This document shows, piece after piece, positions 24,910 to 33,673 of a DNA stretch of 64,000 bases. The notes under the pieces are model-generated. The model was not told the origin of the DNA. It ran no database searches and saw only the letters and a list, made by a program, of their open reading frames with translations. Each line of letters begins with the position of its first letter. The stretch's first letter is position 1. Source of the stretch: Delta-02 sp964513565 (GTDB taxonomy: Bacteria; Desulfobacterota; Syntrophorhabdia; Syntrophorhabdales; Syntrophorhabdaceae); the NCBI GenBank assembly GCA_964513565.1, contig CAZENE010000011.1, positions 18,731 through 82,730 of the forward strand, written 5' to 3'. The translations under genes were made by a program, and so were the position numbers.

Positions 24910-26463
24910 ATGCGGAATATTGAGGGTGATAAACGTACAGTCCAAGAATCGAACGTGCCGGTCGTGGTGATCGTACCGCCCGTTGTCTGTCATAATCTGG
25001 ACGTCCACACGGGCATTCCCTTCATGCCTCATGTAGCCGGGCATCTGGCAGGAGCGCTTGTACATGCAGGCCGGGAAATAAAAGTTTTCGATTGCTTTGG
25101 AATGGAGCCGCATCAAACAGAAATAATGCAACGCGAATTCATGCTAATGGGCATGACCGTGGGATCCGTTGTCGCACAGTTACCGGAAACGGCCCGAGTA
25201 TGCCATATTTATTGTAGAACAATCGCGGAATTCATTGCTGTCGAAAAACTTACCGAACTCATTCGGAAATTCCGCCCGGATATGAAAATATGCCTTTTTG
25301 AGAATATACACGCTGTCACATCATATTCTCTGAGACATATTGCCAGAGATTGGATCAAGAAGGGCGTTCATTGCATCATAATGGGAGAACCGGAAGACCG
25401 GGTTGTTGAAATTACTCGTCGCCTGGAAGATGGTCTTTCGCTGGATGATATTCAAGGTATCGCCTTCCCGAAGGGTGATGAGGCTATAATTCTGCCCGAT
25501 AAGCAATTGCCGAAGGACCTTGATAGTTTTCCACTGCCGGCATGGGAAAAGTTCCCGTTAGAAGGGTATTGGCGGGCCGGTTTTGCCCACGCACCCTGTA
25601 TCCGGGGTGAAAAGTTTCTCCCGATCCTCACCTCGCGGGGATGCCCATATCGTTGCACGTTTTGCATAGCTCCCGAGGTGAACCCGAAATGGCGGGCGCG
25701 ATCGGCGGCAAATGTTGTCGATGAAATGGAGCATTTTTACACCACGCTGGGTGTCACCGATTTCCATGTATCCGACCTGAATCCAACGGTTAGTGAGAAG
25801 CGGACTCGCGAAATATCTAATGAGATCCTCAGGAGAAAGCTCAAGGTAACATGGAAGTTAGCACAAGGAACCAAGATCGAGACAATTAAAAACGAGGACA
25901 CCCTCGAATTAATGGCACGATCCGGCTGCAGGTTTGTTTCCTTCTCTCCGGAGAGTGGTTCTGAACGGCTTCTCGCGATTATGAACAAGCCCTTTGATCA
26001 CGAACATGGTTTAAGGATGACGCGGAAGATGCATGAACTCGGCATCAGGACACAGGCTGTTTTCCTGGGCGGCGTGCCGGGCGAAGAGCCGGAAGATAGA
26101 GATAAGAGCGTGGCATATGTCAAGAAGCTGATCCGATGCGGGGTCGATGAGATATCCCTTGTCATTTTCACTCCGCTGCCCGGAGCGAAACTATCTTCGG
26201 CCATCAATGACTTTGACCATTTGTCGCAATGTACCCCATCGCCAGCATGGAGGAAGGATTATAGGATATTGACCACATACCGGCGCAGGATGTACCTGAC
26301 TCTATTTTGGTATAAATTCATCTGTTTCCCTCGGAAGACATTTCGTGAGATAATTTCCCTGTTAACGCGCAGGTTCGAGACAAAAATGGAAATGTCATTG
26401 TTTAAGCAGGTAAAACTATATGGGCTACGCTATGTTCCGTGGATATTTCCCCGATTATCATGA
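24910..26463 (+). CDS. cobalamin-binding-type radical SAM protein
   Basis: 517 residues. The N-terminal 180 residues resemble a B12-binding domain. The radical SAM core then carries the 4Fe-4S cysteines C245/C249/C252 in GCPYRCTFC, with SDLNPTVSEK and the SPESGSERLL strand later. This is the architecture of cobalamin-dependent radical SAM enzymes that methylate unactivated carbons or rearrange substrates. It starts one base after the preceding methyltransferase and precedes a UbiA-like gene, so a sugar or polyprenyl carrier may be the substrate. The specific reaction is unknown. Confidence 0.8.
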   Translation: MRNIEGDKRTVQESNVPVVVIVPPVVCHNLDVHTGIPFMPHVAGHLAGALVHAGREIKVFDCFGMEPHQTEIMQREFMLMGMTVGSVVAQLPETARVCHIYCRTIAEFIAVEKLTELIRKFRPDMKICLFENIHAVTSYSLRHIARDWIKKGVHCIIMGEPEDRVVEITRRLEDGLSLDDIQGIAFPKGDEAIILPDKQLPKDLDSFPLPAWEKFPLEGYWRAGFAHAPCIRGEKFLPILTSRGCPYRCTFCIAPEVNPKWRARSAANVVDEMEHFYTTLGVTDFHVSDLNPTVSEKRTREISNEILRRKLKVTWKLAQGTKIETIKNEDTLELMARSGCRFVSFSPESGSERLLAIMNKPFDHEHGLRMTRKMHELGIRTQAVFLGGVPGEEPEDRDKSVAYVKKLIRCGVDEISLVIFTPLPGAKLSSAINDFDHLSQCTPSPAWRKDYRILTTYRRRMYLTLFWYKFICFPRKTFREIISLLTRRFETKMEMSLFKQVKLYGLRYVPWIFPRLS

Positions 26464-26492
26464 CGGATATTCACTGTTAGTTTTGAGATCCG

Positions 26493-27443
26493 GTGAAAGC
26501 ATTGAATAAATACATTTCTATTGCCAGACCATCGCACTGGGTGAAACATATCTTTATTTTACCTGGTATTGTTGGAGCGATCATTCTTGTTGGAAAAATA
26601 AACGATGGATTCATTCGAAGATGTCTTCTGGGATTTTCCAGCGCATGCCTTATTGCTTCGGCCAATTATGTCATCAATGAATGGCTTGACGCCATGTTCG
26701 ATATACATCATCCACTGAAATGTACTAGGCCCGGAGCGGAAGGATTGCTCTCGCCAACGATCGTTATCATCGAATATGTTGTCCTGGGTGTAATAGGCCT
26801 CTTGCTTGCGTACATGGTCAATACGCTTTTTTTTATTGGTTCGATCGCTTTTGTGATCAGCGGCATTTTCTATAATATCAGACCTATGCGAACAAAAGAC
26901 TGGCCTTACCTGGATGTCATGACCGAGGCTATCAATAATCCGATCAGGCTTCTGCTGGGATGGGCAATGATTTCGGAGAGTACAATCCCGCCCTTGAGCT
27001 TTGTCGGAACTTACTGGTTGGGGGGCGCTTTTCTGATGGCCGCGAAGCGTCTTTCGGAATACAGGTTCATCGTCGATACAAAAGGACCGGAAGCACCGGG
27101 GCAATACAGAAAGTCATTCCAGTATTACACCGAGTTGTCACTAGTGCTTTCGTGCTTCGTTTATTCGATTATGGCGAGCTTTCTCCTCTCTGCATTTCTG
27201 TTAAAATACAGAACCGAGTTGATTCTGAGCTTCCCGGTGTTTGCACTTCTTTTTGGCTACTATCTCTATATGGCCATGCAAAGGGGTTCTGCGGCCCAGA
27301 GACCCGAAAAACTGCATAAGGATAAAATGTTGGTATTTATCCTGCTTCTTCTTGTTGTTCTGCTAGGAATATTGTCGGTTGTTGATATTCCCCAGCTTGA
27401 AAGACTTTTAAAAAGCACTTTTACCGAAGTCAATTTTAAATGA
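26493..27443 (+). CDS. UbiA-family polyprenyl transferase, DPPR-synthase-like
   Basis: 316-residue integral membrane protein with about eight or nine segments. The first aspartate-rich motif is N62-E-x-x-D66-x-x-x-D70 followed by HHP (72-74), K76 and RP. A second, KDWPYLDVMTEAINNPIR, lies near 140. The HP-x-K pattern after the motif resembles decaprenyl-phosphate phosphoribosyltransferases (Rv3806c), which place phosphoribose on polyprenyl phosphate. GTG start. It overlaps the following HAD phosphatase by 4 bases, a pairing that would let the phosphoribosyl product be dephosphorylated. Function by analogy only. Confidence 0.7.
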   Translation: MKALNKYISIARPSHWVKHIFILPGIVGAIILVGKINDGFIRRCLLGFSSACLIASANYVINEWLDAMFDIHHPLKCTRPGAEGLLSPTIVIIEYVVLGVIGLLLAYMVNTLFFIGSIAFVISGIFYNIRPMRTKDWPYLDVMTEAINNPIRLLLGWAMISESTIPPLSFVGTYWLGGAFLMAAKRLSEYRFIVDTKGPEAPGQYRKSFQYYTELSLVLSCFVYSIMASFLLSAFLLKYRTELILSFPVFALLFGYYLYMAMQRGSAAQRPEKLHKDKMLVFILLLLVVLLGILSVVDIPQLERLLKSTFTEVNFK

Positions 27444-28120
27444 CCGTCCAGCAATTATCGGGTATAGACTGGAAAAATGTGAAGGGCGTGATTTTTGATG
27501 TTGATGGCACACTGTATGATCAACGCACTCTAAGGCTCAAGATGCTTCGCGTGCTGGGCGGCCACTTACTTGCCGAAGGGCATGCCTTTCACGAGGTCAG
27601 GGTGTTAAGACATTTCCGGAAGGTAAGGGAATATCTTGCGGATAAAGAATTGTCCGAAGTGTCGGAACATCAATTGGTGCTGGTTGCGGGTAAGATGTCC
27701 ATTGCTCCGCAGGAGGTCGCTAATATTGTTGAGAAATGGATTTATACCAAACCTCTCAAGTTTATAGAGGCATGCCGTTTTCCGATGGTTGATTCTTTTT
27801 TTGAAGCGCTGAGAAAGCGAGGAATTAAAATAGGAATATTTTCTGATTACCCTATAGAGAACAAGATGGCCGCGTTGGGCCTGCATGCGGATGCGGTATG
27901 TTATTCTCTTGAACCGGATGTCAACAGGTTTAAGCCGCAAACGGCGGGTCTTCAGAAACTGGTGAAGAAAATGGGCCTGGATGGGCCCGAATGCCTGTTC
28001 ATCGGTGACCGTGAATCACGCGACGGGGCGTGTGCTCGTCGTTTCGGAATGCCTTTTCTTCTACGTCGCGGACGTTATTTTTATAAGAAGCTTATGCAGA
28101 ACGCGATATGGATCGAGTGA
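27440..28120 (+). CDS. HAD-superfamily phosphatase
   Basis: 226-residue HAD hydrolase. Motif I is D20-V-D22 in IFDVDGTLYD, motif II lies in GIFSDYP, and motif IV in CLFIGDRESRDG. The cap is small and helical as in phosphoglycolate-type phosphatases. It is translationally coupled to the UbiA-like gene (ATGA), so a phosphorylated product of that enzyme, or a polyprenyl-linked sugar phosphate, is a reasonable substrate. Not proven by sequence. Confidence 0.78.
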   Translation: MTVQQLSGIDWKNVKGVIFDVDGTLYDQRTLRLKMLRVLGGHLLAEGHAFHEVRVLRHFRKVREYLADKELSEVSEHQLVLVAGKMSIAPQEVANIVEKWIYTKPLKFIEACRFPMVDSFFEALRKRGIKIGIFSDYPIENKMAALGLHADAVCYSLEPDVNRFKPQTAGLQKLVKKMGLDGPECLFIGDRESRDGACARRFGMPFLLRRGRYFYKKLMQNAIWIE

Positions 28121-28124
28121 ACAT

Positions 28125-28883
28125 ATGAAGTGCCGGAAAAGAAAAGTCAGTAAGTCCGAGGATACCACGAAATTTTATAATGATCTGTTCGAAGGCAAGG
28201 TATCCCGCAGCATTTGGGGTAAAGACAAGCGATTTTCTCCCGATGTTATTGCGGGTAAACAATCAGTCGAAAAATATTTCATTTCAGTTGTAAAGAAGTA
28301 CGTTTCGAACACCGATGTTGTCCTCGACCTCGGCTGCGGGCCAGGCAGTTTTCTTTCATTGATGGCAGGGATATCGAGGACGATTGTGGGCGCGGATATC
28401 ACGCCGACCTTTATCCATGAATGTAATTCCGTGATCTCGAAACGAAAATTATTAAATGCATCTGCAGTACTTATCAAGCCGGGCGTGCTGCCTTTCTCCG
28501 ATCATCATTTTGATTGCGTCATTATGATTGATACAATCCATCATCTGGAAGATGCAGCCATAACGATGGATGAGGTGTATAGGATCTTGAAAAAAGATGG
28601 CAAACTTCTCATTTTCGAGCCGAATAAATTCAATCCGTTGTTGTACGTGATGTGCTGTCTTGACAGGAACGAGCATGGCCTGTTGAAACTTGGGACGATC
28701 AAAAAATACAGAGATATGCTCGGGACTCGATATGAGATCATAAGCGAACAATTCAACGGGCTTTTGATTGGCCCGGAAGGGCGCTTTTCTCTCTATCTGG
28801 CTGATTTGTGTATTTCTTCGTCATTCTCCATGGTGCTCGGATGGCTGAGCCCGAAAATATTCCTGGCGGCGCGTAAGAGATAG
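28125..28883 (+). CDS. class I SAM-dependent methyltransferase
   Basis: 252 residues from the ATG at 28125. The frame is open further upstream inside the HAD gene, but that part is only a shadow. The SAM fold has VLDLGCGPGSFLSLM, VGADITPTF, CVIMIDTIHHLED and a YRILKKDGKLLIFEP strand. The basic lysine/arginine-rich N-terminus (MKCRKRKVSK) is unusual. No zinc ribbon, unlike the next gene. Substrate is probably a sugar of the glycan. Confidence 0.75.
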   Translation: MKCRKRKVSKSEDTTKFYNDLFEGKVSRSIWGKDKRFSPDVIAGKQSVEKYFISVVKKYVSNTDVVLDLGCGPGSFLSLMAGISRTIVGADITPTFIHECNSVISKRKLLNASAVLIKPGVLPFSDHHFDCVIMIDTIHHLEDAAITMDEVYRILKKDGKLLIFEPNKFNPLLYVMCCLDRNEHGLLKLGTIKKYRDMLGTRYEIISEQFNGLLIGPEGRFSLYLADLCISSSFSMVLGWLSPKIFLAARKR

Positions 28884-28889
28884 AAGACC

Positions 28890-29807
28890 ATGGATGCGCT
28901 GCAAAATCAAGATCGGACGACAACGTATCAATGCCGGCTATGTCAATCGACGAGTATTGATCTCATTCGAGAGACGAACGTAACGAAAGCCCTCGAAAGT
29001 GCGAATTTCAAGATCACAGACTCTAGCTACGGCCGAGTGCTCTCAATATTCAAATGCAGGGATTGCGGTTTCCTGCAGTGTCTCGATATGCCGGATACAA
29101 CAGACTATTACCGGGAACTGGAAGATACTGATTATGAAACAGGGCGTAAAGAGCGGATCCATCAGTCGAGAAGAATATTAAAGAAAATAATACATACCAT
29201 AGGCAACCAGCCCAGGGGCACGAGACTCCTTGACATCGGGGCAGGTAGTGGAATACTTCTGGAAGCAGCATCCGAGTTGGGTTTTGATGCCGAAGGTGTT
29301 GAGCCCTCCGATTGGTTAAGAAGAGTTGCCCAGTCCCATGGGTGCAGCATAAAAGCGGACGTCATTCCTCATCCCGACATATCGGGGCCGTATGATATCG
29401 TCACGATGATAGATGTGATCGAACATATTGCAGCACCGTACGAAATGCTCGAAAGTGCATTGAGTCTTCTAAGGCCCGGAGGTATCATAGTGATCGTAAC
29501 CCCGGATGTGCAGTCGCTGGCTGCCCGCATAATGGGCTGGAAATGGTGGCATTATCGCATAGCGCATGTAGGGTATTTTAATAAAAAGAACCTTCAATTT
29601 CTATTCGACAAGTTAGGAATCGAACTTCTTTCCATCTCTCGCCCGAGTTGGTCATTCAGCATGGCCTATATTCGGGAGAGGCTCGTTCGATATTTGCCTT
29701 TATCCTTGGTGTTGTCCGAAAGACAGTGGATGAACAGGATACGGATAAATCTTAATCTTTTCGATTCCTTGATGTTTGTCGGAAGAAATCCCGTCTCAGG
29801 GCCTTGA
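28890..29807 (+). CDS. zinc-ribbon class I SAM-dependent methyltransferase
   Basis: 305 residues with a zinc ribbon (C15/C18 and C56/C59) and a SAM-binding core (LLDIGAGSGILLEAA, VTMIDVIEHIAAP, LRPGGIIVIVTPD). The C-terminal part has the WKWWHYRIAHVGYFN region typical of this group. It belongs to the same zinc-ribbon methyltransferase type as the proteins at 23913 and 40526. Its end overlaps the next TTG start. Confidence 0.8.
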   Translation: MDALQNQDRTTTYQCRLCQSTSIDLIRETNVTKALESANFKITDSSYGRVLSIFKCRDCGFLQCLDMPDTTDYYRELEDTDYETGRKERIHQSRRILKKIIHTIGNQPRGTRLLDIGAGSGILLEAASELGFDAEGVEPSDWLRRVAQSHGCSIKADVIPHPDISGPYDIVTMIDVIEHIAAPYEMLESALSLLRPGGIIVIVTPDVQSLAARIMGWKWWHYRIAHVGYFNKKNLQFLFDKLGIELLSISRPSWSFSMAYIRERLVRYLPLSLVLSERQWMNRIRINLNLFDSLMFVGRNPVSGP

Positions 29808-31789
29808 ACGTACGAGATATTTTATATAAATTTGAATCTAAGACGAACAGCATGCTCGGCAGGGTACAGCCGCCGCTCATATTTTTCATGGGCATCGTCT
29901 TCTGTGTAGGACTGGTCATTCTTCCCGAAATGCTTCCAGCGATAAGCGGACGGGATGGTTATGTGTGGTCTCCTGTGCATTCTCAAAATTACCGTCTCGG
30001 TGATCTTTATTATTATGGCGCCTGGCTGAGAGAAGTGCTCGATTCGGGATTACCGGCCTATAGTCCAAGCGCACGTGAACTGGCTGGACAACCTCTTATC
30101 GAGAGTTGGAGGTCGTTGGGTCTCGCACTTGCCGCCTTGCCCGGGCTGTTGATATCCGACATGCGTTACGTCATAGTCATCGATTATGGACTATCGGCCG
30201 CGCTCTATTTTACAATCGGGTATTTATTTGCCTTGCTGCTGGCAAGAAATCATTGGCTGGGATTGCTGACGGGCATTTCGGTTCTCTTTCTCACTGACCG
30301 GATCTGGGCGCCGGTGGGGCCCTACGCGAGTAATATTTTCGGATTCTGGCAAATACCGGCATCCATGTTCTGGTTGATTATAAACTATTTCCAGGATACC
30401 CGGACAGTCGTAGATTATGACATGTACGGAAGTACCTTCCGTTTTATAAATATCTCTTTGACTGGTCCTATAATTCTTTTCACTTATCTGATCACCACTT
30501 TAGCGTATAAAAAAGACGACCTGAGAGTATTCGTGATCTTATGCTTTATAATGCCCTTCATGGCTTTTTCATACCCGAGTCATATGGTTATCGCATATGG
30601 ACTTTTATTGACATATTCGATGGTTTCTCTATATCGGCGTAAATGGAAAACGAGCATTTCGTTCGTATCGATAGTGGTAATCAATCTGGTGTTCCTGGAA
30701 ATTATCAGGTACAGGCAGACATTGAAAGAACTGCTGAACAATAGTGAATTGTGGAATAATATTTTCGCATCAGAAAAAATGGTGTTGATATCGCATGATC
30801 CCGGCTTTCTGGCATCAGTCATTCTCACAGGAAAGTACTTTCTTACGTTTGTCTTTATGTTTCTTCTGACGAGAAAAAAACCGTTTCTTCGAGATGTTGT
30901 TGTCGCAACAGGTATTGTCGCTATAGCTTTATCAGGCATATATCTGTTTGAGATGCCACAACTTTCGACCCGGTTCTTGGGCAGGGGTTTGGATCATCTC
31001 TGGTTTGCCCTCATGATAGTTGTTACTTTTTCATTTCTTTATGAGAAGATCGGAAATACCAATCCAAAATTATGTTTCGGATCTGCCCTGAAAACATTTA
31101 GCTTGGCTTCATTCGTTGCCGTATTATTATTTTCCGGGTATGCATTCGGCCATATAGCGGCACGTACCACTATGAATAACAGCCGGTTTATTCCGGAATC
31201 GACAATGGAAGCCTATCGCTGGATGGACAAGAATATCCCCCGTAACGCACAGGTGGCGACGCTAGATTGGGAAGATATTACCTTGCTTCCCATTTTTACG
31301 AAAGTCAGTCTTGTCGTCGGACATAACATAATTGACGGTCGCAGCCCAAATGAAGAATTGATACGCTTTGTTGATACATATCGATTCCTGGGATTCGGCG
31401 CAACCAAACTTGAAAAATTGTTGGATAACGGGCCGGGCGCAATCCGGTCGATGCGTCAGCCGTCATGCAGGGAAAGAGTGCCGTGTCTGCAGCAAGACCT
31501 TTTTGAAGCTTCACAATTTATGGAGGGGGTATTATATTTTCCCTACATAACTAAAGTCAATAATATAGAATTGGTTGATGAAAAAACCAACGCAATTAAC
31601 ACTGAATTCAGACAGTATGTCCTGAATCTTTATAAAAATGCCAATATTGACGAATTTCTCAATAAATACGATGTCGAATATGTTGTTATTAACAACAGGG
31701 AAAGCCTTCCTGCGAGCGTCTCCGGAAATATAATCCTGGTTTATAACACAAGTTCGCATTCGATATTCAAGGTAGCCCCAACCCGGTAA
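29804..31789 (+). CDS. large multi-pass membrane protein, GT-C-like
   Basis: 661-residue polytopic membrane protein of about 11-13 segments with a C-terminal soluble domain (about 465-661). The first external loop has acidic residues (YRLGDLYYYGAWLRE), as in GT-C glycosyltransferases that use polyprenyl-phospho sugars. No catalytic motif is certain. The TTG at 29804 overlaps the previous stop (TTGA); ATG at residue 17 is the alternative. The soluble tail and topology resemble oligosaccharyl- or arabinofuranosyltransferase-type enzymes, which fits the nearby UbiA-like gene, but this is inference. Confidence 0.55.
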   Translation: MNVRDILYKFESKTNSMLGRVQPPLIFFMGIVFCVGLVILPEMLPAISGRDGYVWSPVHSQNYRLGDLYYYGAWLREVLDSGLPAYSPSARELAGQPLIESWRSLGLALAALPGLLISDMRYVIVIDYGLSAALYFTIGYLFALLLARNHWLGLLTGISVLFLTDRIWAPVGPYASNIFGFWQIPASMFWLIINYFQDTRTVVDYDMYGSTFRFINISLTGPIILFTYLITTLAYKKDDLRVFVILCFIMPFMAFSYPSHMVIAYGLLLTYSMVSLYRRKWKTSISFVSIVVINLVFLEIIRYRQTLKELLNNSELWNNIFASEKMVLISHDPGFLASVILTGKYFLTFVFMFLLTRKKPFLRDVVVATGIVAIALSGIYLFEMPQLSTRFLGRGLDHLWFALMIVVTFSFLYEKIGNTNPKLCFGSALKTFSLASFVAVLLFSGYAFGHIAARTTMNNSRFIPESTMEAYRWMDKNIPRNAQVATLDWEDITLLPIFTKVSLVVGHNIIDGRSPNEELIRFVDTYRFLGFGATKLEKLLDNGPGAIRSMRQPSCRERVPCLQQDLFEASQFMEGVLYFPYITKVNNIELVDEKTNAINTEFRQYVLNLYKNANIDEFLNKYDVEYVVINNRESLPASVSGNIILVYNTSSHSIFKVAPTR

Positions 31790-31792
31790 ACC

Positions 31793-33583
31793 GTGTACTT
31801 GACGATTAAAAAATTAATATTTCTTTTCGATTCCAAGGCACGCATGCAATTCTTCCTTTTGTTTGTACTGATGTTGATCACGGCTGTTTTGGAAACTATT
31901 GGTATAGGTTTGATAATGCCATTCATTACCGTCATGACCGACCCCGGCATAATTGAAAACAATGTCTGGCTTAGCAGGGCAAAAACTTTTATCGGGGCAA
32001 AGGATCAATTCGATTTTCTTATCTTCATGGGGTTTGGGCTGGTCTTTTTCTACATTCTCAAGAACATCGGATTGGGATTCCTCAATTATTTTCAATTACG
32101 ATTTATATTTTCAAAGCGTTCGGTCCTTGGCAGGAGATTGTTCAGGACATACCTTTATAAACCGTTCACATTTCACCTAGAACGCAATACCGCGGAGCTG
32201 ATGAGGAACATCACCAATGAAACCATCCGGGTCTTTAATTTCGTACAGAGCCTGTTGAAGGTATGCTCGGAAAGCTGCGTGTTCTGCGCGATCGTGATAA
32301 TGCTTTTGTGGATCAATCCGATAATCGTTGTATCAAGCATAGCCGTTTTAGGTATTTTAAGCGGGATATTTTATAAATCTGTGAGCAATTATCTTAAAAA
32401 GCTTGGCCAAAGGGTGCAAATATCCTTGAAATACACAGGTCAGGCCGTCCTGGAAGGTTTGGGCGCTATAAAGGAAGTCAAGCTCGCAAACAAGGAAGAA
32501 TATTTTCCGAATATATATTTCAGCAATATGATGGATAATGCACGGGCGAACTGGAGATATTCCACGATCAGCACTATTCCTAAACTTTCCTTGGAGATCG
32601 TATCCGTAGGCAGTGTCATCATAATAATAGTGCTGCTGAGAATGCAGGGCCATGACATTAAAACGATGCTTCCCATCTTAAGCCTTTTTGCAATGGCTAC
32701 GATACGATTGATGCCGTCCCTGTCCCAGATCGTTTCCAATCTCCAATTAGCGCGATTCGATAGCTCGGCTGTTGATATCATCTACGATGACATGAAGGGA
32801 AACGAACATCTGAGGGAAGGATTGTCGCAAGCGTACTTTAACTTGAAAGGGTCCATCACCATAAACAATTTGAGTTATACATACCCGAATTCACAAAAAT
32901 ATTCCCTGCATGATATTAGGGTTAGAATCGATAAAGGGCAGGCTGTAGCTTTCGCGGGAACTTCCGGAGCAGGGAAAACCACCCTTGCCAATATAATCCT
33001 CGGATTGCTGTATCCCAGCGGTGGCGGCATTTATGTCGACAATAGTGATATCTTTCAGGATCTGAATTCCTGGCAGCGCAATATAGGTTATGTGCCGCAG
33101 GCCATATACCTTCTGGACACGACCGTACGCAACAACATCGCATTCGGCATTGAGGATAGGGAAATTGATGATGAATTGGTCTGGAAAGCACTGCGGATTT
33201 CTCAGTTAGAGGATTTGGTTAACGAATTACCGCAGGGACTGGATACGGTCATAGGTGAGAACGGCGTCCGGTTGTCGGGGGGGCAAAGACAAAGAATTGG
33301 CATTGCGCGCGCCCTCTATCACGACCCGGATCTTCTCGTGCTTGACGAGGCAACATCTTCCCTGGACGGGGAGACTGAACGTGAAGTGAGTCGTGCTATC
33401 GAGGTCCTTTCCGGAAGCAAGACCTTGATTATTATTGCGCACAGATTGAGCACCATCCGGAATTGCAGCAAGATTTACTATATGGACAATGGGACTATCA
33501 TTGATTCCGGGACATTCGAAGAACTGGTAGCCAGGAATCCGGATTTCCGGCGCATGGCAGAATCCAACAAACTTGAGATATAG
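31793..33583 (+). CDS. ABC exporter with fused membrane and ATPase domains (MsbA/PglK-type)
   Basis: 596 residues: six membrane segments in the first 320 and an ATPase domain with Walker A GTSGAGKTT at 389, the LSGGQ signature at 494, Walker B LLVLDEATSSLD and the switch histidine in IIAHRLST. One-chain half-transporters of this kind include lipid flippases MsbA and PglK, the latter moving lipid-linked oligosaccharide. PglC and PglD occur in this locus, supporting a PglK-like role. GTG start at 31793, 3 bases after the upstream stop. Confidence 0.88.
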   Translation: MYLTIKKLIFLFDSKARMQFFLLFVLMLITAVLETIGIGLIMPFITVMTDPGIIENNVWLSRAKTFIGAKDQFDFLIFMGFGLVFFYILKNIGLGFLNYFQLRFIFSKRSVLGRRLFRTYLYKPFTFHLERNTAELMRNITNETIRVFNFVQSLLKVCSESCVFCAIVIMLLWINPIIVVSSIAVLGILSGIFYKSVSNYLKKLGQRVQISLKYTGQAVLEGLGAIKEVKLANKEEYFPNIYFSNMMDNARANWRYSTISTIPKLSLEIVSVGSVIIIIVLLRMQGHDIKTMLPILSLFAMATIRLMPSLSQIVSNLQLARFDSSAVDIIYDDMKGNEHLREGLSQAYFNLKGSITINNLSYTYPNSQKYSLHDIRVRIDKGQAVAFAGTSGAGKTTLANIILGLLYPSGGGIYVDNSDIFQDLNSWQRNIGYVPQAIYLLDTTVRNNIAFGIEDREIDDELVWKALRISQLEDLVNELPQGLDTVIGENGVRLSGGQRQRIGIARALYHDPDLLVLDEATSSLDGETEREVSRAIEVLSGSKTLIIIAHRLSTIRNCSKIYYMDNGTIIDSGTFEELVARNPDFRRMAESNKLEI

Positions 33584-33673
33584 AGACTTTCACTGAAGAG
33601 CAATTACAAAACATTAATCTTCGTTGAAGATCTGACGTTCCGGAACTGGCTGATATCATTCATTCCGGGAATA

